The notes below the pieces were generated by a model, which saw only the letters and a program-made list of their open reading frames with translations, made no database searches and was not told the DNA's origin. From an uncultured Butyrivibrio sp. (GTDB taxonomy: Bacteria; Bacillota; Clostridia; Lachnospirales; Lachnospiraceae), in assembly GCA_947169985.1 (NCBI GenBank), contig CAMVRW010000023.1:1-15496 (forward strand): a DNA stretch of 15,496 nt, read 5' to 3'. How positions within the stretch are numbered: position 1 is the first letter of the stretch; the number at the start of each line of letters is the position of its first letter. The position numbers and the translations under genes are program-made. Shown here in pieces: positions 6,878-15,496 of the stretch.

Positions 6878-7447
6878 TTACTCCTGCTGTGCCTCAGTCT
6901 CAGTTCCTTCTTCAGAATCCCCGTCAGAATTTATCGTAGAGATTTCATAGGTACTCTGGGTTTCAACGGAAATACCTTCTCCCTCGGGAACTTCACCATG
7001 AAGAACCTGCAGGATAACAAGAGCCCTGTTATTAGCTCTCTGGTAATACTGGGCTGCCAAAGCCTCGCTGTCATTATCAAATTCATTGTCATAGGCCTGA
7101 TGATAGAACTCATTGGCCTTGTCCATGTAATCAGCTGCCTCTAATGCTATATCAGAAATTCCTGAAAACTCATCAGGAATTGTAGCAGCTGCCATTGTCT
7201 TATAGGTTTCGTTCATCTGATCAAGGTAGCCAAGAAGTTCTGTCTTAGCACCATCTGACTCAGGATCTATGGCATTTATGGAATTGTCATAGAATGTCAG
7301 CTGATCATAAAACTGTGTCATGCTGGCCTTGTACTCCTCCAGTGCCGGATCAGTAGCCTTTTTACCACAGCCTGAAAGCATACTTACTGCCATGCATATC
7401 GCTCCAACTATAGAGCCTGCTCTAAAAATGTTATCCCTTAAATTCAA
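6878..7447 (-). CDS. Putative lipoprotein, function unknown
   Basis: This protein of about 189 residues has a lipoprotein signal peptide: a short charged start, a hydrophobic stretch (SIVGAICMAVSM) and lipobox LSGC, so Cys27 would be lipidated and the protein anchored outside the membrane. The mature part is rich in Ala, Glu, Tyr and Asn and looks mostly helical up to about residue 150. An acidic Ser/Thr/Glu-rich tail (SDGDSEEGTETEAQQE) follows. I do not recognise the family. The start is uncertain: TTG at 7447 is chosen because GGTGG lies five bases upstream, but TTG at 7459 (no spacing to AAGG) and GTG at 7456 are in the same frame and would add three or four residues. No ATG gives a full signal peptide. 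It lies 29 bases after atpC with no terminator and six bases before the acyltransferase. Confidence 0.7.
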   Translation of the reverse strand: MNLRDNIFRAGSIVGAICMAVSMLSGCGKKATDPALEEYKASMTQFYDQLTFYDNSINAIDPESDGAKTELLGYLDQMNETYKTMAAATIPDEFSGISDIALEAADYMDKANEFYHQAYDNEFDNDSEALAAQYYQRANNRALVILQVLHGEVPEGEGISVETQSTYEISTINSDGDSEEGTETEAQQE

Positions 7448-7476
7448 AATATCCACCAACCTTAACTTTTTTCTTT

Positions 7477-7905
7477 TTATTCCTGATATCTGGATGCAGC
7501 CTTAAGCCTCGTAAGAGCTCTGGCAAGTCCCGCCTGGGACTTTTTGAACTCCTTTATTGACTGTTGCTGCTGAAGGTGCTCCATAGCAAACTCGTAAGCT
7601 TCCTGAGCTCTCCTCTTATCAATATCCTTTGGATTTTCTACAGTGTTCACAATGACTATACATCTGTTATCTGTAGTAACCTGCAACGAACCGATACTTA
7701 CAACACCGATAAGCCACTCACCATCAGGCTTTTTTATCTTAAGAATGCCATCATAGATAGCAAGTATCATCTCCTCATGGCCATAGAGGATAGCCATCTC
7801 TCCATCCTCACAAGGAACGATTATCTCTAAAGCATCGTCGTCATAAAATGTACCATTAACAGACATGACCTGTAAATGGAAAGTTTTAATATTTTGCTCA
7901 CTCAT
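7477..7905 (-). CDS. atpC: F1Fo ATP synthase epsilon subunit
   Basis: This 142-residue epsilon subunit joins the gamma stalk to the c-ring and can inhibit ATP hydrolysis. The N-terminal beta-sandwich (about 5-90) carries the family pattern FHLQVMSVNGTFYDDDALEI, then CEDGEMAILYGHEEM and VNTVENPKDID. The C-terminal helical hairpin (about 93-135, rich in Ala, Gln and Lys, with AGLARALTRLKAA) is present, so the inhibitory arm is probably kept. It is the last atp gene, five bases after the atpD stop, with GAGG about ten bases before the ATG, inside the end of atpD. No terminator follows, so transcription may read into the lipoprotein gene. Confidence 0.95.
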   Translation of the reverse strand: MSEQNIKTFHLQVMSVNGTFYDDDALEIIVPCEDGEMAILYGHEEMILAIYDGILKIKKPDGEWLIGVVSIGSLQVTTDNRCIVIVNTVENPKDIDKRRAQEAYEFAMEHLQQQQSIKEFKKSQAGLARALTRLKAASRYQE

Positions 7906-7910
7906 TTATT

Positions 7911-10240
<2,330 letters not shown>

Positions 10241-10242
10241 TC

Positions 10243-12000
10243 TTAATTATCCTCTATAGTTTTGTTAAACTCATCAATTTCATCAAGTATTGACTTGCGA
10301 AGGGTTTCAGTCAGATCTCCGCTCCTTGTGATCTCTGCGCAGATCTCCTGGCAGTTATAATTAAAGTGGCTTATGAGCTTTTCTTTGTATTCTCTTACAA
10401 ACCTGACAGGAATATGATCTATCCTGCCTGAAGTTACAGCAACAAGAATAATAACCTGCTCATGCATAGCCAAAGGATGCTCAAGAGGCTGCTTAAGCAA
10501 TTCCATTAGCACATTTCCATGAGTCAGCTGCTTTTTGGTAACCTCATCCAGATCTGAAGAAAATTGCGTAAATACAGCCATTTCCCTGTACTGAGCAAGG
10601 TCAATCCTGATACTTCCAGTAGCTTTTTTCATGGCCCTGGTCTGAGCTGAAGAGCCTACACGGGAAACAGACAGTCCCACGTTTACAGCAGGTCTCATCC
10701 CCTCAAAAAACAGGTCACTTTCAAGGAAAATCTGTCCATCAGTAATTGATATAACATTGGTAGGAATATAGGCTGATACATCCCCGGCAAGTGTCTCAAT
10801 GATAGGAAGTGCTGTGATAGAGCCTCCTCCCTGATCAGAGGAAAGCTTGCTGGATCTCTCCAAAAGCCTTGAATGGAGATAGAAAACATCTCCAGGGTAC
10901 GCTTCACGTCCCGGAGGTCTTTCCAAAAGCAGGGAAAGGGCTCTGTAGGCAACAGCATGCTTTGAAAGATCGTCATAAACAATAAGCACATCCTTACCAT
11001 GATACATAAAGTATTCAGCAAGGGCTGTTGCGGAATAAGGCGCAATGTACTGCAGAGGCGATGGGTCTGATGCAGTAGAGCTGACAACTATAGAATAGTC
11101 CATTGCCCCGTTCTTTTTCAGGATCTGGATTATCTTTGCCACAGTAGAAGCCTTCTGTCCTATGGCAACATAAATACAGATGACATCCTTGCCCTTCTGA
11201 TTGATAATGGTATCAAGGGCAATAGAAGTTTTACCTGTCTGCCTGTCACCTATAATAAGCTCACGCTGTCCTCTTCCAATAGGAAACATGGTATCGATTG
11301 AAAGAATGCCGGTCTCCATGGGTTCATTTACAGGCTGCCTGTCTACGATTCCTGGAGCAGGATTTTCTACAGGACGATAACCAGATTCCTTAATATCCCC
11401 TTTGCCATCTACAGGCTGACCAAGAGCATCTATCACTCTGCCTATAAAGTCTTCTCCCACAGGAACACCTGCTTCCTTGTAGGTCCTTACTGCTCTGGTG
11501 CCTTGACGTATCCCTGTATCGTCGCCAAATAGAATACACCCAATATGATCATCTCTGATATCCTGGGCCATTCCCTTTGTTCCATCTTCAAATTCAATTA
11601 TTTCGCCGTAAAAGGCGTGCTCAATACCGTCCACATTGGCAATACCATCGCCAACCCAGGTTACTTCTCCAACTTCCCTTCCTTTGATTGAAAGTTCAAA
11701 GTCTTCCACTTTCTCTTTTAACATGGTGATGATCCTTCCGGATATCACCTCTCCATGTCCAAGAGCTGCGGTATTAAGTTCAGCACGAAGCTGCTTAGCT
11801 CTTCCCTGGTCACTCCAGTCATACTCGAAGTTACCACAGTTTACGATAAATCCGCCCCCTACAGATGGGTCGAGAATTGCTTCAATCTCAACTTCTTCAT
11901 TCTGAAGGTTCTTAGACAAAACAGCTTTGATACTGTTTATCTGTTCCAGGGTGGGAGCTGTTGCAGCATATCGAAGTGTAGCTTTTTTAGTATTATTCAT
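10243..12000 (-). CDS. atpA: F1Fo ATP synthase alpha subunit with N-terminal delta-subunit C-terminal domain (fusion)
   Basis: This 585-residue protein is about 80 residues longer than usual AtpA (500-515). From about residue 83 it is a complete alpha subunit: N-terminal helix and barrel (VGDGIANVDGIEHAFYGE), Walker A GDRQTGKTS (251-259), Walker B VLIVYDD (338-344), signature PAVNVGLSVS (437-446) and arginine finger Arg447. Residues about 13-78 instead read like the C-terminal half of delta/OSCP: ATAPTLEQINSIKAVLSKNL, then a VEIEAILDPSVGGGFIV strand pair (family pattern vDPsLiGGi.v), then YDWSDQGRAKQLRAEL (family DgSvrgrLeqLre.l). The delta N-terminal helical domain, which normally grips the alpha N-termini, is not present. 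No separate atpH lies between atpF and atpA, where it normally sits; the two overlap by one base (TAATG). The frame is continuous and the ATG has GGAG upstream. The alpha assignment is certain; the fused domain is assigned by motif. Confidence 0.95.
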   Translation of the reverse strand: MNNTKKATLRYAATAPTLEQINSIKAVLSKNLQNEEVEIEAILDPSVGGGFIVNCGNFEYDWSDQGRAKQLRAELNTAALGHGEVISGRIITMLKEKVEDFELSIKGREVGEVTWVGDGIANVDGIEHAFYGEIIEFEDGTKGMAQDIRDDHIGCILFGDDTGIRQGTRAVRTYKEAGVPVGEDFIGRVIDALGQPVDGKGDIKESGYRPVENPAPGIVDRQPVNEPMETGILSIDTMFPIGRGQRELIIGDRQTGKTSIALDTIINQKGKDVICIYVAIGQKASTVAKIIQILKKNGAMDYSIVVSSTASDPSPLQYIAPYSATALAEYFMYHGKDVLIVYDDLSKHAVAYRALSLLLERPPGREAYPGDVFYLHSRLLERSSKLSSDQGGGSITALPIIETLAGDVSAYIPTNVISITDGQIFLESDLFFEGMRPAVNVGLSVSRVGSSAQTRAMKKATGSIRIDLAQYREMAVFTQFSSDLDEVTKKQLTHGNVLMELLKQPLEHPLAMHEQVIILVAVTSGRIDHIPVRFVREYKEKLISHFNYNCQEICAEITRSGDLTETLRKSILDEIDEFNKTIEDN

Positions 12001-12488
12001 TACTTAACTGCTCCGGCTTTATCAATAAACGTATCGTAAAGATCCTTGTCTTCCTCGGAAGTATGCTTTGTTGCAGCAATTTTTGTAGCAGCATCAATGA
12101 CCATGTCCTTGAGCTCATCGGCATATTCTTCCCTGGCTCTCTTAGCCTCTTCCTTGGCATTGTATCTTGCTTCTTTGATGATCTGGTCGCTCTTTTTACG
12201 GGCATCCATCACAATCTTTTCATACTCATCAAAGCCCTGCTTCTTGATGTCAGAAAGGATTGTCTCTTTTTCCTCGTCGGCAAGAGTTATCTTCTGCTCG
12301 TATTCCCTCTTGGTGGCTACAGCCTCTTCTATTGCCTTATTGGCAGCTTCTGTGGCATCGTCAACCTCCTCCTGGCGTACCTTAAGAATGGCATCCACTC
12401 TCTGAAAGAGAAACTTCTTGAATACCACATAGAGGATAAGCAGATTGATTATTGTAAAGGCGATGTTTACAAGACTAATATTTAACAC
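12000..12488 (-). CDS. atpF: F1Fo ATP synthase b subunit (peripheral stalk)
   Basis: This 162-residue peripheral stalk subunit has one N-terminal membrane helix (about 5-23, ISLVNIAFTIINLLILYVVF), then a long charged right-handed coiled coil rich in Ala, Glu and Lys, ending at AATKIAATKHTSEEDKDLY. Length and layout are ordinary for a bacterial b subunit. It is not the mycobacterial b-delta fusion, and the C-terminal part that normally docks on the delta C-terminal domain is intact. The start is GTG with AAGGGG eight bases upstream. Only one b gene is present, so a homodimer is expected. Its stop overlaps the atpA start by one base, exactly where atpH would be expected. Confidence 0.95.
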   Translation of the reverse strand: MLNISLVNIAFTIINLLILYVVFKKFLFQRVDAILKVRQEEVDDATEAANKAIEEAVATKREYEQKITLADEEKETILSDIKKQGFDEYEKIVMDARKKSDQIIKEARYNAKEEAKRAREEYADELKDMVIDAATKIAATKHTSEEDKDLYDTFIDKAGAVK

Positions 12489-12514
12489 TTAAATCACCCC
12501 TTTTATGTTCTATG

Positions 12515-12733
12515 TCATGAGAAAAGAATGATCATAATAGCAACAACGAATCCATAAATAGCTGTAGCCTCGGCAAGGGCACAACCAAGAACCAGAAGTC
12601 TCATGATCTTACCGTCTGCCTCAGGCTGTCTTGCGCAGGCGTCAGTTGCCTTGGCGGTTGCAAAGCTGATACCGATTCCGGCTCCAATACCTGTGAATGC
12701 TGCAATAGCTGCTCCTAATGCTGTCATGTTCAT
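12515..12733 (-). CDS. atpE: F1Fo ATP synthase c subunit (rotor ring)
   Basis: This 72-residue hairpin of two membrane helices is joined by the polar loop ARQPEADGK (about 34-42). The ion-carrying carboxylate is Glu55 in CALAEATAIYGF. The glycine-rich first helix (AAFTGIGAGIGISFATAK) is typical. Compared with sodium-specific rings (Gln32, Glu65, Ser66, Thr67, Tyr70 in Ilyobacter), Thr57 and Tyr60 are kept, but the Gln is Ile22 and the Ser is Ala56, so proton coupling is more likely; this is an inference. It has the best ribosome binding site of the operon, AGGAGG five bases before the ATG, fitting the need for many copies. A 106-base gap with twin hairpin repeats separates it from atpB. Confidence 0.95.
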   Translation of the reverse strand: MNMTALGAAIAAFTGIGAGIGISFATAKATDACARQPEADGKIMRLLVLGCALAEATAIYGFVVAIMIILFS

Positions 12734-12764
12734 ATTACCCTCCTTTGTTAATGTAGAAACTCTT

Positions 12765-12793
12765 CACTATGCTCGAAAGAACCTCGCTAAGTG
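12765..12793 (-). repeat. atpB-atpE intergenic hairpin repeat, downstream copy
   Basis: This 29-base element matches the upstream copy at 22 of 29 positions. In the transcript its ends CACT and AGTG pair, followed by mismatches and a GC/GC pair, enclosing a 13-base loop GAGGTTCTTTCGA. Two inner stem positions differ from the other copy with both partners changed (C-G versus G-C, T-A versus C-G), which favours a selected RNA structure. It ends about 30 bases before the atpE start. Confidence 0.6.
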
Positions 12794-12808
12794 AAAGTTT
12801 CAGGTTCG

Positions 12809-12837
12809 CACTAGCTTCGAAAGGACCTCAGCAAGTG
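12809..12837 (-). repeat. atpB-atpE intergenic hairpin repeat, upstream copy
   Basis: This is the first copy of the tandem 29-base element, beginning two bases after the atpB stop. CACT pairs with AGTG, and GCT pairs with AGC around one mismatch, closing a loop GAGGTCCTTTCGA that matches the other copy at 12 of 13 bases. There is no T-run, so it is not a simple terminator. RNA stabilisation, processing or differential expression of atpE relative to atpB are the natural possibilities. Confidence 0.6.
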
Positions 12838-12839
12838 CT

Positions 12840-13526
12840 CTACTCTTCAACTGCCTCTTTGATGTAAAGAGACGTAAGGAAACAAAATACATAGGCCTGA
12901 ATGGCACCGTCAAACAGGTCAAAATAAATTGACAAAGCTGCAGGAAGCAAAACAGGAACAACATGCTTCATAAGCTCCATGATAACTGTGGCACCCAGGA
13001 TATTACCGAAAAGTCGCATGCACAGTGAAAGTGGTCTTATCAGCAGCTCTAAAAGGTTCATGGGAAGAACAGCTGCCATAGGCTTTAGAAAGCTCTTCAG
13101 CCATCCTCCCGGTCCTCTTTTACGGATTCCTGCTATTTCCACCAGGACAATACTCATGATTGAAAGACCTATTGTCACATTAAGGTCCATGGTAGGAGGT
13201 GTGAAGCCAAAGAGCCCCACCATGTTGGAAATAGCTATAAAGACAAGTACAGTCACGATGTAGTCGCAGTACCCGGCTGCCTCTTCTCCAAGAATCCCGC
13301 CCATGATTTTTCTAAGGCCAAGAACTACGCTTTCAAAAGCTGCCTGACGCTTGGAAATATTATGAACCTTAAGATTGCTGGTAAGAAGAATCACCAGTAT
13401 CGTCACCACCAGTATCATGCCCCAGGTAACAACCACAGACTTATAGATGTCAAAAAAGCCGTTACCAAAGGGTACATGGATAAAGGTCTTGTCTTCCATC
13501 AACAGTTCATTCAGAAGTTCCTTCAT
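12840..13526 (-). CDS. atpB: F1Fo ATP synthase a subunit (ion channel stator)
   Basis: This 228-residue membrane stator forms the two ion half-channels against the c-ring. It has five to six hydrophobic helices. The essential Arg is Arg171 in LIRPLSLCMRLFGNILG, and the partner Gln is Gln210 in GAIQAYVFCFLTSLYI in the last helix. NMVGLFGFTPPTMDLNVT (about 101-118) is the usual loop and helix. It is the first atp gene. Its ATG lies two bases after the stop of the GLUG-like membrane protein and has only a weak GAAGA ribosome binding site, so translation may be coupled to that gene. atpI, which often precedes atpB, is absent here. Confidence 0.95.
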   Translation of the reverse strand: MKELLNELLMEDKTFIHVPFGNGFFDIYKSVVVTWGMILVVTILVILLTSNLKVHNISKRQAAFESVVLGLRKIMGGILGEEAAGYCDYIVTVLVFIAISNMVGLFGFTPPTMDLNVTIGLSIMSIVLVEIAGIRKRGPGGWLKSFLKPMAAVLPMNLLELLIRPLSLCMRLFGNILGATVIMELMKHVVPVLLPAALSIYFDLFDGAIQAYVFCFLTSLYIKEAVEE

Positions 13527-13528
13527 GA

Positions 13529-15373
13529 TCAGTCTTCTTTCTTATCTTCGCTTGTTTCTTTGTTATCTGCGTCCTTGTTTTCTTCTTCGTTAGTATTTTC
13601 TTCGTTCTTATTTTCTTCGCCGTTTTCTTCGGGTTTTAATTCGTCCTTAGAATCATCATAGAAGAGCTGTTCCTTATTTTCAATTCTCTCTGATACTTTG
13701 ATGACCAGACCATTAAAGATTTTAGGAACTTTTCCTCCATGTCTCTTTATGACATTTACAATAACTATAAGGATAATTATAAGGATCAGTAGCGCTATAG
13801 CGGCTATTATTATTACTGTAATAGCAGCATTTTTTGCACCTTCAATACTTACTGATAACGTAAAGTCATTGCCGTCAACGTTATAGGTTGAATACTCTCC
13901 CATGGTTCCAGTTTTTTGAAGGGCCGTTCTGGTATCACCTTCAACAAGGTAAAGAACAGGCTCAGTATTCAAAAAACCTCCAAAAACATTAGCAAGTTCA
14001 GCATAGTTATTTATTGCCTTAAACCTGATCTGATGGCTTGTTTGCCCATCATCAGGAACAGTAACCTTCATAGTTTCAAAGTTATCCAGATGAGCAGAAA
14101 CGGAATCATCTGTAACGTATACTGTCTTATCTACTATGAGTTTGTCATCATCTTTAAATTGTCCGTCAACCAAAAGTTCAGACTGATATAAGGAATCAGA
14201 TACATTCTCCTCTGAAAGAGTTGTCCTGTAACGTTTGTATGTTGCAGTTATAGTCAGGTCTGTAGTAAGCTTATCAACCTCTGTGATATCCCATACCGGG
14301 TAAAAGCCCTCTTTTTTTCTTACTCCGGGATAATCCTTTTCTGTGAGGCTGTCACCATATTTCATGATAAGCCTTCCAACCTTCTCTTTTCCTCCCTCCA
14401 GATCCTCATCCTCAAGTACAAAGTTCACGTTGAGGTTGCTGAATTCATAAGGAAGTTCCCTGTATACCTCTTCGGCTTGTTCTCCATTATCATTGCCGGT
14501 TGAAAGAGATATAACCTTGGCCTTTTTCTCTTCCTTCTTTTCCTTATCCTCAGTCTCTTCCTCAATAATTCTGAAGACTGTGTTGTTCTGTACGGCGTCG
14601 TAGCTAATAGGCTCTGCCTTTTTGCTGTAGCTTACTCTGTCTATACCTGAAAGGTTATCACTTACAAAGAAGTTACTTCTTACCTCTCCGTTTTCAGATA
14701 TATGTCCTGCTATTGCACCGCTCCAGTCAGGATCTCCGTCAATGCTGACAATTGTGAGACAATCCTTGATGTTCTTACCATCTCCAACTACTCCGCCAAC
14801 ATAGGAATCACCGGAAAGCTCACCTTTGGCATAGGATTCTACAATATATCCGATGGATGATCCGGAAACTCCACCAACGTAGCCTGCTGTAGTGGATTCA
14901 ACCTTGGAGTAGCTACCACAGTTAAGGATTGTACCCATATCCTGTCGGCCACATACACCACCGGCATAGTTCTTTTGGCTTATAACATCACCATAATTCC
15001 TGTTGTCCCTGAGAACACATCTGGTCAGGTAGGAACTGTTGATGCCTGAATCCTTGAGACCCGTCACATCACTTTCTTTATCAAAATCATACTCTATTGC
15101 CATGGTTCCTGCTATACCGGATATGTCGATATCACCTTCACATACTCCGAAATTGAAGCAGGAATCGATGGTTGCATCAGTTGTAAACTGAGCTTCCTTA
15201 AGAGAATCATCACTGAACATATTGGTGTAATCCTTCTCAAGGACTCCATCTAATGCGTCAGTATAAAGGTTAAGTATGTTATTAAAGTCGTCATTAACGC
15301 CCTGAAGGTCATTTACCAGAACTCCTGTGGCGTTGTTTACCTCGGAATTAAGAAGTCCGAAATTATCGTTCAT
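13529..15373 (-). CDS. GLUG-repeat membrane-anchored surface protein, C-terminal part (5' end missing, probable frameshift)
   Basis: The open frame gives 614 residues. An N-terminal helical stretch (1-60) is followed by repeats with the GLUG-type core GxVGGVxG: NYAGGVCG (136-142), GYVGGVSG (164-171), SYVGGVVG (190-197) and a degenerate WSGAIAG (217-223), each with a following S/NC-rich strand. A charged linker (271-287) precedes an InlB B-repeat-like module (about 310-380, ending TDLTITATY). One strong membrane helix (about 517-541) follows, then a cytoplasmic tail very rich in Glu, Asn and Lys. Such layouts are seen in clostridial cell-surface proteins. The ATG used lacks a ribosome binding site, and helical coding potential continues upstream of it, so it is probably not the true start (see 15435-15494). 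Its stop is two bases from atpB. The exact role is unknown. Confidence 0.7.
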   Translation of the reverse strand: MNDNFGLLNSEVNNATGVLVNDLQGVNDDFNNILNLYTDALDGVLEKDYTNMFSDDSLKEAQFTTDATIDSCFNFGVCEGDIDISGIAGTMAIEYDFDKESDVTGLKDSGINSSYLTRCVLRDNRNYGDVISQKNYAGGVCGRQDMGTILNCGSYSKVESTTAGYVGGVSGSSIGYIVESYAKGELSGDSYVGGVVGDGKNIKDCLTIVSIDGDPDWSGAIAGHISENGEVRSNFFVSDNLSGIDRVSYSKKAEPISYDAVQNNTVFRIIEEETEDKEKKEEKKAKVISLSTGNDNGEQAEEVYRELPYEFSNLNVNFVLEDEDLEGGKEKVGRLIMKYGDSLTEKDYPGVRKKEGFYPVWDITEVDKLTTDLTITATYKRYRTTLSEENVSDSLYQSELLVDGQFKDDDKLIVDKTVYVTDDSVSAHLDNFETMKVTVPDDGQTSHQIRFKAINNYAELANVFGGFLNTEPVLYLVEGDTRTALQKTGTMGEYSTYNVDGNDFTLSVSIEGAKNAAITVIIIAAIALLILIIILIVIVNVIKRHGGKVPKIFNGLVIKVSERIENKEQLFYDDSKDELKPEENGEENKNEENTNEEENKDADNKETSEDKKED

Positions 15374-15434
15374 GGCAGCCAGATTATCCGCAAGGCTTGT
15401 GGTGTGCTGCTTGTACTCTGCGGAAAACTGAGGA

Positions 15435-15494
15435 AAAGTGATCGATCATCATATCAGCCTCGATGTTCACACCATGAGCCGACTGCACCAGCGG
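15435..15494 (-). pseudogene. Upstream coding fragment of the GLUG-like protein in a shifted frame
   Basis: These 20 codons (PLVQSAHGVNIEADMMIDHF) look like real protein and run off the window's right edge. They connect to the downstream gene only if one base is removed from the four-base run at 15434-15437. The join would then read MMIDHFPQFSAEYKQHTTS, continuing into LADNLAAMNDNFG of the main frame. In the downstream frame a TGA lies just upstream, and no ATG, GTG or TTG occurs before 15373. The simplest reading is a single-base insertion, either a real frameshift or a sequencing error. Confidence 0.55.
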
Positions 15495-15496
15495 GA

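Noticed and set aside
10695..11087. 130-codon minus-strand frame inside atpA
   Set aside because: It is an out-of-frame shadow of the highly conserved alpha nucleotide-binding domain.
12000..12488. b-delta fusion of the mycobacterial type in atpF
   Set aside because: AtpF is only 162 residues with an ordinary b layout; the delta-like segment is on alpha instead.
12735..12839. Terminator between atpB and atpE
   Set aside because: The hairpins are imperfect and not followed by a T-run, and the operon clearly continues into atpE.

Overview
The window looks like a chromosomal segment of a low-to-moderate GC Firmicute, most likely a Lachnospiraceae member of the Butyrivibrio/Pseudobutyrivibrio kind. 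This rests on strong AGGAGG-type ribosome binding sites, consensus sigma-A promoters, the style of the proteins, and a short clostridial-type MetH. The genus is an inference. Almost every gene lies on the minus strand, so the biological reading order runs from the right edge to the left.

Right to left, the segment opens with the 3' part of a large surface or membrane protein with GLUG-like repeats. It appears frameshifted near 15434-15437 and runs off the window. An F1Fo ATP synthase operon follows in the order atpB (a), atpE (c), atpF (b), atpA (alpha), atpG (gamma), atpD (beta), atpC (epsilon). There is no atpI and no separate atpH (delta). Instead the alpha subunit has about 80 extra N-terminal residues that read as the C-terminal half of delta, so the frame encodes a delta-CTD/alpha fusion. 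The 106-nt atpB-atpE gap holds two tandem hairpin repeats with compensating base changes.

The same strand continues almost without gaps into a lipoprotein, a membrane acyltransferase, a cobalamin-dependent methionine synthase lacking the reactivation domain (metH), and an acetohydroxyacid synthase pair (ilvB, ilvN). It ends at a hairpin terminator (1174-1199) whose stem contains the ilvN stop codon. No terminator was seen between 13.5 kb and 1.2 kb, so energy conservation, methionine synthesis and branched-chain amino acid synthesis may share a long transcript.

At the left edge a second small-subunit gene (ilvN2) precedes ilvC, only the start of which is present. This unit has its own perfect-consensus promoter. 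Between the two ilvN genes, on the opposite strand, lies a 54-codon gene with its own promoter. It encodes a peptide with a textbook double-glycine leader (ELEKVSGG) and an 18-residue predicted core, which suggests a secreted signalling or bacteriocin-like peptide with no transporter nearby.

The two most notable items are the delta-CTD/alpha fusion with loss of atpH, and the orphan double-glycine peptide gene. No tRNA, rRNA, CRISPR array, insertion sequence or prophage feature was recognised.
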